A stretch of 64,000 nucleotides of DNA, from the NCBI GenBank assembly GCA_014058105.1, contig JACGCM010000178.1, positions 806,001 through 870,000 on the forward strand. Direction: 5' to 3'. A program made the translations under genes and the position numbers. The notes beneath the pieces were generated by a model. It was not told where the DNA came from. It saw nothing but the letters and a program-made list of their open reading frames with translations, and searched no databases. This stretch comes from Kingdonia uniflora. Its lineage: Eukaryota > Streptophyta > Magnoliopsida > Ranunculales > Circaeasteraceae. Position 1 is the stretch's first letter, and the number at the start of each line of letters is the position of its first letter. Shown piece by piece: positions 10,475 to 21,899 of the stretch.

Positions 10475-10750
10475 AGCCCAATCACGGGCTCCTCGAAATC
10501 ACAACACAACCACCTCCTCCTAATAACCACCGAAACACCGAAAATGGAGAAAATGAATCTAACCCCAAAAACCTGCCCAAAAGGAATAAAATGGATGCAT
10601 AATGGATTGAAGGAATATATGCGGATGTACAAGGCAATAGGAATGTATGCAGAAACTTAATGTAAAGTAATATTTATAGATGCTAATAGGATAGGAATAG
10701 ATGCAGAAAAGGGATAAATATAAATAAAAAAAAAAATACGGGTCACTACA

Positions 10751-11656
10751 GCCATTGCTCCACCTTGAAATAAATTCCCCTTTTGAAAAATCTCCATAGC
10801 TCCCTTGGTACACGCAACCTTCACATCTCCACCCATTGATTTACCAACCAATACCTATAAGTTCCAGAACTCCTTTCATGATCAAAGAAGACTTCCAATA
10901 AACTTTCATTATCCCACCTCACCCGGAGTAATTGTAACCCTCATTATCTAACTTGGAAAGTAAAATTAGATTAAGATTCATACTCGGCACATGTTGAACA
11001 TCATGAAGAACTATGATGAGTCCATCAATCATCCTCACTCGAATATCACCCACTCCCTAAATCAGCCTTCGAGAGCCATCGCTCGTCAACACAAACTTGC
11101 TACCCTCACACCTTGCATAATTGCCGAACCATGCCTTGTGTGTGCATACATGCGTTGTAGCCCTACTATCAAACACCCATCCTCTATTATGGCAAGAACC
11201 ATCAGTGGCCACCACGAGGAGCACCTCATCACCATCTTTACTAGTAACCATTGCCAGTTTGTTAGTGTCACTTTCAGAGCCTCTTGCCGAACTTTCTCCA
11301 TTACCATTCCCCACTTTACAATCCGATCAATAATTACCCGATTGCCCGCAGCTCCAACAAGTTCCATTTCTGAACATATTAAAGCTTCTCTTCTTACTAA
11401 CCACCATTGCAGAGGTTTGCCCCAAGGATTTGCCACCCTTAAGCCTTCTCTCCTCAGAAAGAAGCGTACGTATAACCATCTCAAAACTCAAGGTTTCCTT
11501 CCCATACATCAACGTAGGTTGAAGATGCTTGAAGGAAGACGTAAGGGACCATATGAGTTTAAGCGCCTTATCTTTATCCTTAACTTTCACTCCGATCGAT
11601 TCCAATTCTAAAAAGATCATGTTCAAAGAACCTAAGTGATCACCAACGCTCGTACT
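10751..11656 (-). pseudogene. Copia-2 gag and protease relic
   Basis: Reading leftward on minus: a Gag C-terminal segment (LTSSFKHLQPTLMYGKETLS, then VIRTLLSEERRLKGG, about 11450-11560), a zinc knuckle (CWSCGQSGNY, stop, SDC, about 11310-11360) in which the His of C-x2-C-x4-H-x4-C is Asn, then the protease motif WVFDSRATTHVCTH (about 11140-11180), where the usual D-S-G-A-T is D-S-R-A-T. The frame goes on with DVQHVPSMNLNLI, the usual post-protease 'vPxlxxNLiS' block. Gag would form the particle and the protease would cut the polyprotein. The gag start is cut by Tat A at 11657. Confidence 0.8.
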
Positions 11657-12420
11657 TGTAATAGCCTATTTTCGTATTGCACGAAGATAGCCCTTTATAC
11701 CTTCGAAATCTAGTATGTTCAGTTATGAACATGAAACAAACAACACTAGATTTAGTGTAGAAAACCCTTGAATGGGTTTAAAACCACGACCTCTCCTTAG
11801 AATTTTAGAAAGAGAGAGAGGTATATTTAGACTGCTAGCTATTACAAAGAGAAAGAGAGATGCAGAAAAGATCTCTTAGAGGTTCTCAGAGTAGCCTCTC
11901 TAATTTGTAGCTATCTAGTCTTATTTATAGGTCTTATAATATGACTGTTGGTTACATTGATGAGGAACGTTACAATATCGGGTTTTGATGATTCTTCATG
12001 GTGATATTTTGTAACGTCTTGATACTTGTTGATCTATAACGGATCTATTAACATTCTTTAGCTATGGCTTCAGACCGTTGGGAAGATACGATCTCTTGTG
12101 AAGCTCGTGTGCATACGACCTGTTGACAAGTGGGGGAGTATCTTCTGTAGCGCGAAGTCACAGATGTTTTGATATCTCTAAACTATTGATGAAGATATGA
12201 TCTCTAATATTGTTCGCGTGTATTCGAACTATTGATAGATATCAGGGTATTTTCTGCAGTACGATATTATTGGATGCTTTATCATCCCCGAGCTGCAGAT
12301 GATGAAGTCTGTATTACGATCTCCTTTTTTTTAGTCCATGATTGGTTATCAGTATGTTTACTCGAGCTATTTGAGTTTGAATATCAGACTCAGTATGGGG
12401 ATAAGAAATAAGCCCTCACA
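11657..12420 (-). repeat. Tat A 3' LTR
   Basis: 764 bp; plus strand begins TGTAATAGCC and ends AGCCCTCACA. It pairs with 25556-26154 and is the same family as the LTR of element B (45195-45873, minus-strand start TGTGAGGGC in both). A TATA-like CTATAAATAAG on minus lies near 11930-11941. Confidence 0.9.
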
Positions 12421-12436
12421 ACTGCCTCCTCTCAGC
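12421..12436 (-). other. Tat A polypurine tract
   Basis: Minus-strand GCTGAGAGGAGGCAGT directly precedes the LTR start TGTGAGGG at 12420. Confidence 0.75.
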
Positions 12437-14021
12437 TAATAGCAGGAGAAACGTGTGTTGCGAGTGGTGTTAGTTATGAAGTCTAGTCGTCTGAATTGAA
12501 AGTTGTATGGATGGTTTCCATTTTATCTTGGAAGATAAGTAGTTTCGACTTTTGGGTCTCCCAAAAATTCTTCTTGAGACGTGCACTTGTGATGAATACC
12601 TTATTGGAAGTTGTGGAATGCATTAAATGCTACTATTATAAAAACATGGTGAATAGTTGCTATCACTGTTCACCTTAGTTAACATTATCTGTCGTTCAGG
12701 TTGGGTTGAGTGGTGGTGATGGGGACAACTCGACTCCAAGCATATGAAGCTATAGTTCAGACAAAAATGGCAAGTCTACAAACTCGCTATTTTGGCGCCT
12801 AAAGTCTTTCTCTATCGACTCTAATCTCTGTTCCTCCAACTTTCCATGGGATGTTGTGGGAAGAAGTAGAGGAGGTAGATGATGATTTTCATTAACTGTG
12901 GCGATTCTATTATGTGGCTTTTTTTGCTGCTCACCGTCGGTCCTATCTGCGGATGCTTGCAGAAGATGCAGTGGCGGCAGAAGACGAGAAGACGGGGAAG
13001 TCGTCGGAGAAGAACTGTCGATACCCTGCGAAAGATTGGGTATTGTAATGGTGGAGGAGGTCCTTCGTTGGCAGTAGAGGTGGGGGTTATGGAGGAGTGG
13101 TGGGATTAATTGTGCCCTCTTCTTCACTCTAATTCACATCCTTGGGCTTTAAGTTTTTCTACAGGGCCCGCCATTGTTTCTTCTCAAGTGTTGCACTGTC
13201 ATCTGCAACATAGGCTATTCTTTGTAAAAGATAAAATTGTCTGTAAAAGTTGTAATCTTTATTTTCGAACTGGTTGAAGTGTTCGTTCCTGTAACTTGTT
13301 TTTCTTGAATAATAAATTTAAACTTTATTATTTTGTCTTGTAAGTGCTTGAAGCTGCTTTTAGAACTGTTGTAAGATACCATTAAACAAATATCGAACTA
13401 GACACTGATGACATAGGTCGAAAATATGTAGATCGTAGTGCTGATATATCCGAACTGTGTAGGTCGCTCTTATATGTTTGTGGCCTTATTGAGATATAGT
13501 GTCGTTATTTCTACGGAGATGACGAGGTCGTAATTGCTTTTATGCCATAATTTCTTTAAAGCCATGCCGTTGTCAACTGGAATACTTGTTATTATCGGTG
13601 GAACTTGGCGAAGCCTTTGAAAATTGCGCTGGATAAACTTGCTAAAGAGGATGTGAGATCTACTGATATTGAGATCATTCCGCGTGGTGAAGAGAATTAT
13701 CCATTCTATCAGTATATGTAAGGTCGGATGATTGATCATAAAAAATTGATTTTTTTGTGTTGAGGTCGTTTCGTCATTGCTTTCTGTATCTATAATAATT
13801 TTTGACTGAAATCAAACTGAAGTAAGATTTGTTGCTGATTTTCTGCGTCTGTCAGACCGAAATTGAGGTAAGTGACAGCTGTAATAGATGTACTTAGGTT
13901 TTTGAAATGGAATTATGCAATAAAAAAGCGTAGCAGGATCGTTCAGCCGTAGAAGGATGTTGCTGTAAGTAATCGTACTATAAGATCTGTATAAATCTTC
14001 ATGGACTGTGAGTCTTTAATA
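12437..14021. other. Tat A leader of the antisense gene, no clear coding
   Basis: This 1.6 kb lies upstream of the antisense gene and would hold its promoter and leader. Two overlapping open frames on opposite strands occur at about 12750-13127. The minus one is Pro/Ser-rich and ends with a short helical stretch (KLEEQRLESIEKDFRRQ). I recognise neither. The rest is AT-rich, with no domain motif. Confidence 0.35.
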
Positions 14022-17000
14022 ATGGCAGAGGAGAGAGACAAACGTGATAATAGAAAATGTTACACAAAAAATCATTATGTGGGCAAACGAAAAGATGTGC
14101 CTATTAGGAGAGATGATGTGGACATGTGTCCCGAAGAGCCGTCATTTCAAAAATTGAAGGATAAGATAAAGGCTTTTCTTCCAACTTCTCTTAAACCACA
14201 ATCAGTTGCAGATAGAGGAAAAAGCATTTCTAGAGAGAGAAAATTTTCAAATTTTGAACGCAGTCCTCCAGTATTGTGTGATCTTACTAAGAAGAACAAA
14301 AATTTGTCGTCTGAGGTATGAGTGGTGACCTGAGTCGACGACTGTTGCTCTTCTAGTACAGGTTAGTATTTCTGCTTCCATCTTTTCTGCTGTTGTATTA
14401 GTTTCCTGGAAAACTGGTAGGTTGCATGTTTAAACTTTTTGGGTAGATTAATAACGTATTGGATACGGCTGAGGGAGGAGGCCTGTTTGATTAATAAAAA
14501 CTCTTAATAGATTTTTCTTTTATGTGTGGTAGATGCGTTTAAAAAACCCGAAACCCAGTAGTAAAATTGTTGTATCAACCAGTAGTGAGGAATCATCATC
14601 CTCTAATAAGACTATGGATGATTCTGTGGTAATTGGTGCTGTAACTGCTGATGATCCAGCTGTTTCTTCTGGGAGGGATGTGGGATTGTATGCGGCGAAT
14701 AAAACTGGGAATTTTTTTAAGTATCCCAAGAATGTAGACGTAGCGAAGAAATTTTTACAATATAAAAAGAGTTTAGACGAAGAATGGGGGAATTATGTGA
14801 TGAATGCAGGGTTATGGTTTAGAACTCTGGTGAGACCAAGTGGTAATGTAGAGCATTATCAGGTGCCATCTCTGGATCGGTGAAAGAGAAGTATGGATAT
14901 AGGAAATGATATAGATATTGCTTATTATAAAGGAACTGGCACAGAAGTCGCAGAGGAAGGATTCCTCTGTTACTTGAACCAGGTCGTATATGGGTTGAGT
15001 ATTCCCCTAACCTTTTTCCAAAAGGGGGTAATGAATGCACTAAACAGTTACCCTGGTCAATTAAATGGTAATATCTTTGAAATGATGAGAGTCTGTGAAG
15101 CCCTTAACCATAAGTGGAGATATGGTGGTATAGCAAGACAATTCATTGCGGACGATGTCTTGAAAAATTATAAGTTTAAGTATATGAAAGATCGAAAGAG
15201 CGGATACATGTTTAGTGATTCGGCGAGGCCGAAATTCTTTGATTTTAAATCTTCTGGGAGACCCTGGTGTGACTATCTTGTGATGGTGAGGGGTAATTGT
15301 ATGCAAGTGCCAGGGGAACCCGCGCTCGAGTTGATATATAAGAATTTTAACGAGAGTAAATGTCTTCATTCAGCCTGCAATTTGTCTTTTAACTTTTTGC
15401 GAGTTGCTAACATAGTTTGTTGCTGTTTTGGCAGAGCTTAATCCAAAAGCTGCTGCTGATACATCGAGTTTGTTCGACGTCGTTACTCAGGAAGGAAATG
15501 AACTGAATAAAGTTCTTGGAGAACTAGGAAATCGCAGAGTGAATAGGCTTAATTTTGTAGTTGAAAAATTGTAACGAGCTCATCAAAAATGAGCTATGGC
15601 TGCTTCAGGCTCTGCTTATGCTGATGTGATGAAGATTCCTGCCTGTGCTGTGGGTACTTCGAGGTCCTTAATTCGACGACCAAGAATAAAAAAGATGGTG
15701 CCACCTTTTGAACAAGTAGCTCCTGTGCAGATACCGCAGGAGGGAACTGAGGGGGTGGATGCTGATTTAAATATGGCTCCTCCTCTGAAGAAGCAAAAAA
15801 AAGAATCTCGTAAAGATATCCGAGCTTCTTCGAAGGGTGTCAACCTCAAAGCCGTGGAACAGGAGGCGTTGGATTTGGTTACGCGTGATCCCATCCGCCT
15901 AGATACTCAAATCCGATCCAGCATCTTTCATGTATGCAAGGTGTTATTTGATTAAATCTTTTCCAGTAATGATTTGATTTTGTAATACTGCTTTGCTGTA
16001 TTTGTGGTGCAACTTTCTATTGCTCGGAAGTCGGTCGCGGAGGTGCTGAAACTAGCTGTTGCGAATCATGGCGAACTTGTTCGGCAACATGATGTAGAGA
16101 AAGCTGCTCTGCAAGAACAGTTTGAGCAGGAGAAGGTACTACAGAGGGAGCGGTTCGAGAAGGAAGCTGCAGCTACAAACCAAGAGGTTGAAGGTGAGGC
16201 GAAGAAGGCTGTTGATATTGCAGTGGCTTCCCGAAATAGGTTGATTCAAGCCTTCCACTTTTGGGGTTTGAGCAGAGAGGATGTCAATCTTGCTCTTGCA
16301 GGGAACTATGGCGAGATCGTCTTTCTAGGGGATGATGCTTTCTAGTGGCTGAGCAGACCCTGGCTCCTCTAGTGGCTAATGATCAGACAAAGGAGGTAGT
16401 ATAAGCTAAATCTTGATTTTGTAGTTGTAGCATTGTTCTTGAGACTTAGTCAAACTTTGCCCTTTGTATGGTGGTAGAATTGTTTTTGACGAGACTTTGA
16501 AATTTTTGTGGTTGTTGTTGATATATATTGTTTTGATGTGAATGTATGATTTGAATGTAGGAGGTAGTTCATTTGAGGGGAAAAGTGATTGAGATGGAGA
16601 AGGCCTTGAGTCGAGCAAGGGATTCCATATGTAGTACCCAACAGGTACACAATAAACTTGAATATGAAAGACGCCTTCATAAGTTAAAGTTTGATAAAAA
16701 CCTTTAGGGAGTTATTCAAGCTTCAATGTAGATATGGGAAGATAAAAATTGAGAGGGATGAGGTTTTGCGAAAAGAGATCGATAGGTTTGTTTTACTCCA
16801 AAAATCCCTTAAGGATAAACGGTTTGTAGATGAGAGCGATAAGTTAGAGAGTCAAAGGTCATTATTGCCTTTGACGCTTTATTTTGTGGCCGAAGTTGAT
16901 AGTGAGCGGGGTTTGAATGAGGCCTATTTAGAACTGTTAACTGACAGAGACATAGCGCAAGACCCAGCTCGGGTGAAATTCTTAGCGCAAGAAGCGCGCA

Positions 17001-17718
17001 ATTTCCATAGTAGAGAGGCGCAAAGATGCTCAGCTCGGGCTGGAGTATCCATCATATGGGGTGGTGTAGGTTCATTGCCTTATGAACTTGACTTTGTAGG
17101 GGAAAAGAGCTATGAGGATCATTTTCTTCAACATTAAAAAGGATGATAGAAAGATCTACGCACAATTAGAAATTGATCTAAGGCATGCTTGTGACAACAT
17201 GAGTGGTGCAAGGGTCATAATGCATATCTAGAGAGGGAAATGGTAGAGTGTGCTAGGTTGATACAGAGTTCAGTGATGAGAGTGACATTGTTAGAAGCGT
17301 GTTTACTAGATATGCAGCAACGTCTCCATGTATCCCAATCACGCTGAAGAAGAAAATTACTCCAAAGCGGGGAAAATGTGTTATCGACACGGACCACGAA
17401 CGCTAGATGGCCGATGTGATCGCATTTTTTGGGGGCGAGCTCGAGAGAGTAGAAAATGAATTTAGACGTTATATCTCAAGTTGTGGTAAAGATGTGGAAG
17501 TAGAGAATGATAAGGTTGAAAATATGTGGTTTGGAAAAGGGAATGTGGGTGGGGGAGCTTCAACCATAAAACTACGAGCTGAGGAGTCTGAGGAGGCAGA
17601 GGTAGAAGATCTGCTGCCTCACACACGGTATAAGACCCATCCATAAGAGGTCGTAATCTTTAATGAACCTTTGCGAGTTGATGCTAGTAGTAGTAGGGTA
17701 CCATCACAGGCCAACTAG
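14022..17718 (+). pseudogene. Tat A antisense gene, part 1 (spliced, 'putative gypsy type transposon'-like)
   Basis: A gene opposite in direction to gag-pol. Exons inferred from splice-like borders and continuing frames: 14022-14315 (starts MAEERDKRD), 14533-15355, 15435-15940, about 16000-16395 and 16561-17718. The second exon holds a globular part with LCYLNQVVYGLSIPLTFFQK, then YPGQLNGNIFEM and MRVCEALNHKW. That layout resembles the plant family 'putative gypsy type transposon' (Transposase_28 in Pfam); this is my recollection, not a search. Later exons are Lys/Glu-rich coiled coil (HDVEKAALQEQFEQEKVLQ), then VENEFRRYISSCGKDVEVEN and an acidic tail. Stops near 14881, 15571, 15589, 16343, 16706 and 17135 break it. 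Homologous exons occur in Tat B (62643-64000). The protein's role is unknown; the related Grande antisense gene is reported to encode a nuclear protein. Confidence 0.65.
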
Positions 17719-17862
17719 ATTGTGGCATTTGATTGTACTTTGCATAATGTAGTTGATTCGTGTGTCATTGTTTGATGTTGTAATAAATGTTGTAGAATGA
17801 TGTCTTGTAGGAATGAATATCTGTTAATAGATGTATTGTCGCTTGTGATCTGTTCTTCTAGA

Positions 17863-18995
17863 TTGAAGACAAAGAATAGGACAAATTTTCTGCCTTATCC
17901 GTGTCAAATAAAAAATTATCTGCCAAGTTGCAGCAATGTTCGTTGGCGGTTGAAAGAATGACTTTGTTGAATTCAAAGCTTGAATATGGGATGTTGGAGC
18001 TGTAGAGTCGGCTAAATGCTGTGACTGTAGAGTTGTCATGTAAGGATGCAGAGATATTGACTGCTAATAATGAATCCAAACTGTGGAAAGAATCTTTGAA
18101 GAAGAAAAAGTTGGAGACCATGGCTGCGAATTAATAGGTACTGGATCTGTTAACTACGATTGAAAAGCAGAAGAACGATCTATTGTATCAATAGTTGGTG
18201 ATAGCAAATAATACTGATCTCTTAAAGAAGCAAGATTCTGAAATCCGTTATATGCACAAGCGCCAGAAAAAGTTGAGCTGGGATTTGCGTGAGGCTCGAG
18301 ATTCATGTCAGAGAAAAAATGACCGTGATAAAAATCACGATGAGGCATGTTTCAAGAGAGATCGAGAGCTTAATGAGGCCATCAATAAGTGTAATTCCCG
18401 GATCGCCAATCTTGACCAGGACAAGCAAGCTTTGGTACAGGAGTGTATTCAAGGTAATGAAGTTTTCAAGGAACTCCATGCGAAGTATAAAGAGTCGCAG
18501 AGGATGATGGACGCAGCTGAAGCCGAGATCAATTATTTGAGGGAGGTAGATTAGAAGTTGCACTGTCTAAAGCAAGAGATGGAGCCCAGTGTACAAAAAA
18601 TGAAGCAATATAAAGGCTCATTGCTGCAGGAGAAAAAATTTCTGGAAGCTCGATGTAAAGATTTTGATGATGACCTAAACAAGGTGGAAACCGAATTTTA
18701 TGAAGCTACGCTGTTGACTGCGGAAAATGTTACGTTGCGTACTATGGCTATGTTGCATGCTGATGTAGAGAATTTTCGAACAGAGCGTGAGTCGATCTTG
18801 GCCGCTACAACTGAATACATTACGCAATATGACTTACAGCTAGCACGGTTATCTTATATAGATAATTTGATGCCGAGAATTATGAAATTGTTGAATGCAC
18901 CTTCTACTGTAGTTGATGCGGCTTTTCCTTTCCCTGTCTTACTTTCATCTGGGCCTGGGGAGAGTTCGAGTATTGTGCGCCCAAAGCGGGAATAG
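17863..18995 (+). pseudogene. Tat A antisense gene, part 2 (coiled coil)
   Basis: After a splice-acceptor-like TTCTTCTAG at 17854-17862 a second long coding block follows. It is strongly helical: KLWKESLKKKKLETMAAN, then TIEKQKNDLL, LNEAINKCNSRIANLDQDKQ, HAKYKESQRMMDAAEAEI, and a closing block YDLQLARLSYIDNLMPRIMK with a tail ending IVRPKRE before TAG. Heptad-like spacing of Leu/Ile with Lys/Glu implies a long coiled coil, as in myosin-like proteins. Stops near 17876, 18004, 18132, 18192 and 18552 break the frame. Element B carries the same block on minus at 61390-62504. Whether parts 1 and 2 are one spliced protein or two is not decided by sequence. Confidence 0.65.
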
Positions 18996-19199
18996 TAGTT
19001 TCATTGTTTATAATGTAATGAGACAGAGTGTAAGTATGTCTTTACAGTAGAAAATGTCAAATGTTGAGTAGATAAAAAAGTTTGTTGTTATCTCTATGTA
19101 TAATCAAATTTTGTGATCCAAGGAGTGACCATATAGAGATGTAGTGATGTTGTATTATAACGTGTATAAGTCAATTTGAACAAATGAATAAAGACCGTA
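18996..19199. other. 3' flank of the antisense gene in Tat A
   Basis: About 200 bp of AT-rich sequence between the antisense stop and the tandem repeats. It may hold the antisense polyadenylation region. No other feature is seen. Confidence 0.4.
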
Positions 19200-19915
19200 A
19201 CGAGATATTTGAAGGGTGCGTCACTGTCGGGTCGAATTGATTGTCTCAATAAGCAACCCTCGGGGCAGCGCGTATGTAGATCTCAGTTATAGGTCGAGCT
19301 GAACGACCATTAGGTGACATGAATTGATTATTGTATAACTGAATGACGTCTCTGCCAGATCGAATTAATTGGTTCAATAAGCGATCCTCAGAGAATGTGT
19401 ATATTTGAAGAGCTATGAACTAGATCCCAGTTATAGGTCGATCTAAGCGACCGTGATGGGACATGTATTGAATATTACATAGCTAAATGGCATCTCTGCC
19501 TGATCGAATTGATTGACTCAATAAGCGATCCTCAGAGAGGGTGTATATTTGAAGAGCTATAAAGTAGATCCCGGTTATAGGTCGAGCTGAACGACCTTGA
19601 TGGGATATGTATTGAAAATTGCATAGCTAAATGGCGTCCCTGGCAAATCAAATTGATTGACTCAATAAACAATCCTCGGAGAGCATGTATATTTGAAGAG
19701 CTATGAAGTAGATCCCGGTTATAAGTTGAGCTGAGCGATTGTGATGGGATATGTATTGAATATTGCATAGCTAAATTGCATCTCTGCCTGATCGAATTGA
19801 TTAACTCAATAAGCAATCCTTGGAGAGCGTGTATATTTGAAGAACTATGAAGTAGAATATTGTTGCAGTAATTCTCCATGGTAGGTCGATTTGAGTGAAC
19901 CATATAAAGATAAGT
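19200..19915. repeat. Tat A tandem repeats, about 145-bp period, five units
   Basis: Units start with variants of 'ctctgcc(t/a)gatcgaatt' near 19345, 19491, 19635 and 19779, with an earlier diverged unit from about 19215. Each contains 'tataggtcgagctgaacgacc' or a variant, plus 'atatttgaagagctat'. The block lies between pol and the antisense gene, as in B (60410-61250), whose units are recognisably related on the opposite strand. Confidence 0.85.
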
Positions 19916-19989
19916 ACAATGTTTAAATAGATTTGCAGCATGATGATGAAAATTTGCTTTATTGAGTGAAATCTGAAGTTACAGCATGT

Positions 19990-21228
19990 TTAATTTTGAT
20001 ACAGCTTCAGTCGGCAGGTATTCCATGGATTAGGTATAGGTACTCCATTATGTGTACTTAGATCGTAAGACCCCAAACCGTTCGTGCCAGTTATGATGAT
20101 GGGACCTTCCCAATTGTCTGCTAATTTTCCCGCATTAGGTGCTTTGCGATGTTAGGGGATTTCACTGAGAACGAGGTCCTTGACTTTGAATTCTCTATGT
20201 TGAACGCGTTTGTTATAAGACCGTGATAAAGCAAGCTGATATCTTCCCAGATGGACAATGGCTCTGTCACGTGTTTCTTCGATCATATTCAAGTTGCATG
20301 CCATCTGAAATTCATTTTCTTCGTCTGTCATCTTGTGATCGTATATTGGGCGATGATACTGAGTGGGCATTATGGCTTCCGTCCCGTAGGCCAGTAAGAA
20401 TGGAGTACAACCTGTTGCTGTTCTTGGAGTTGTTCGATATGCCCAAAGTACGTGCAGTAACTCGTTCACCCAATTCCCTTTTTTATCATCTAAACGCTTC
20501 TTGAGTCCGTCCACAATCGTTTGATTAGTAATTTTAGCTTATCCGTTTCCTTGAGGATAGTAAGGGTTTGATGGGGAATGAATGATATTGTGCACATTGA
20601 GGAATGTGACGACTTTGTAGCACACAAATTGTGGTCCATTATCGATTCTGATAAGATGTGGTTTGCAGAGCCGAATGATAATGTACTCCCAGATGAATCT
20701 GATGACTTCTTCTTCTCATGTTCGTCACAATGGGACTGCCTCTACCCATTTAATGAAGTAGTCCGTAGCGACCATCAAATGCTTTTGTTTTCCAGGTGCT
20801 GTAAGAAATTCTCCTACGAGATTGAGAGCCCATCGTTTGAACGGCCAGGTAACTTGGCTTGAGTGTAGTTCAAGCGCTGGGGCTCGTATCATCGTATCGT
20901 AACATTGACAAGCATCACATTTGCGAGCGTACTCGATTGCTTGTGCCTTCATCTTAGGACAGAACATTCTTTGCGTTAAAGCTCTGTTTGCAAGAGATCG
21001 TCCTGCGGCATGGGACCCGCATGTGCCTTCGTGTAAATTGTACAAGAATTGTTATGCCTCTTGTTTGGATAGGCAGAGGAGGTATGGACCAGTGACTGAT
21101 ATTTTGTAAAGGAAGTTATCCTAGACAATATATCTGCGGGCATTGTCTATTAATCTCCGTCGTTTTGTAGGATCCTCTAGTAGTGGGTCATCAAATTTAT
21201 TGTGAGGTCCAATGTATTTGATGAAAGG
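19990..21228 (-). pseudogene. Tat A integrase relic
   Basis: Reading leftward: zinc-binding part (HEGTCGSHAAGRSL, CDACQC, about 20900-21040), core with WPFKRWALNLVGEF (about 20825-20860), where the first catalytic Asp of 'ALDLIG' is Asn; IRIDNGPQFV with the second Asp (about 20640); YYPQGNG then a stop and AKITN (about 20525-20560), where the catalytic Glu is Lys. The C-terminal part follows (DDKKGNWVNELLHVLWAYRT, REFKVKDLVL) and ends CRLKLYQN before TAA at 19990. Integrase inserts cDNA into the genome. Two of three catalytic residues are lost. Both changes, and the stop in place of Gln, are G-to-A/C-to-T changes relative to element B. Confidence 0.9.
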
Positions 21229-21855
21229 CTATTTCCAATCATTTTTGATCTCCTCGTTGCCCCCAGTATTAATGGTGGTGGACACGATGGCATTAATGCT
21301 GGGGTTAGAAATGACGTCGATTTTTAAATAACGAGCTTCTGATCCAAGGACCCCAGCAAGGTAAGCGAGTGCATCAGAATGTCTATTTTCTCCCTTGGCA
21401 AATGTTCCATAGAAGTTGTCTGAAATTTGTTCATTCATTCGACCACTGCTGTAGCATAGTCAATCATTTTCCCATTGGCTTGATAGATACCTACGTGATG
21501 ATTGATGATCAGTAATGAATCGGTGTAGACAGAGAGCTCTGCTAATCCCAGTATGAGTGTTATGTCCAAGCCATGAATTAGTGCCTCATATTCTGCTACA
21601 TTGTTGGTTACTTTGAAATTGAGGTGAATGGATTTTTTGAGCCGATCTTTGGAAGGAGTAACAAGAACAATCCCCACTCTTGATCCGGCTGGTCCGACGG
21701 AGCCATCCGTCAAAAGTTGCCAACCTTTCTTTATTACCCAAGCGGACTTCTTTTCAGACTTTACTGTGGGTGGTTCATCTTTGTTATCATCAACGTCTTC
21801 TTCCCAATCTGAATCGTCTACTGGAAAGTTAGCTAGAAAATCTGCTATAGCCTGA
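21229..21855 (-). pseudogene. Tat A second (archaeal-type) RNase H relic
   Basis: GWQLLTDGSVGPAGSRVGI (about 21660-21720) carries the first catalytic Asp, NNVAEYEALIHGLD (about 21575-21615) the catalytic Glu, and LSVYTDSLLI (about 21510-21540) the next Asp. This extra RNase H, next to the retroviral-type one, is diagnostic for Tat elements. It would remove RNA from RNA/DNA hybrids. A linker with NRHSDALAYLAGVLGSEARYL follows. A stop at about 21435 lies between the two halves. Confidence 0.9.
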
Positions 21856-21899
21856 CCTTTCTCAGAGTGGTGTGGCCTAAAATGTATATCGTGTTCTCT

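Larger units (their letters stand above)
8250..10750. repeat. Solo LTR, 2.5 kb, chromovirus-like
   Basis: The sequence starts TGTTGCACCCC and ends GGGTCACTACA and is flanked by the perfect 5-bp target-site duplication GCCAT at 8245-8249 and 10751-10755. Its 2501-bp length and 'TGT..CACCCC' opening fit the long LTRs of the Tekay/Del chromovirus lineage; that assignment is from general knowledge. No internal region, PBS or second LTR is present, so it is a solo LTR left by recombination between two LTRs. By the TGT...ACA reading it lies on the plus strand, but orientation is not otherwise supported. The open frames in it (for example the minus frame 10138-10632) have no retroelement or host motif. 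Confidence 0.85.

Noticed and set aside
10293..10632. Open frames on both strands in the solo LTR (Asn/Thr-rich plus frames, Cys-rich minus frame)
   Set aside because: They are produced by the (CAA)n run and low complexity inside a non-coding LTR; no domain is present.
10991..11611. A 206-codon plus-strand frame
   Set aside because: It is the reverse-strand shadow of the copia-2 gag-protease relic, which has clear motifs on minus.
12750..13127. Opposed open frames at 12.75-13.13 kb as a real small gene
   Set aside because: Both are low-complexity (Pro/Ser or Arg/Gly) and I recognise no domain; it is left as unassigned leader sequence.
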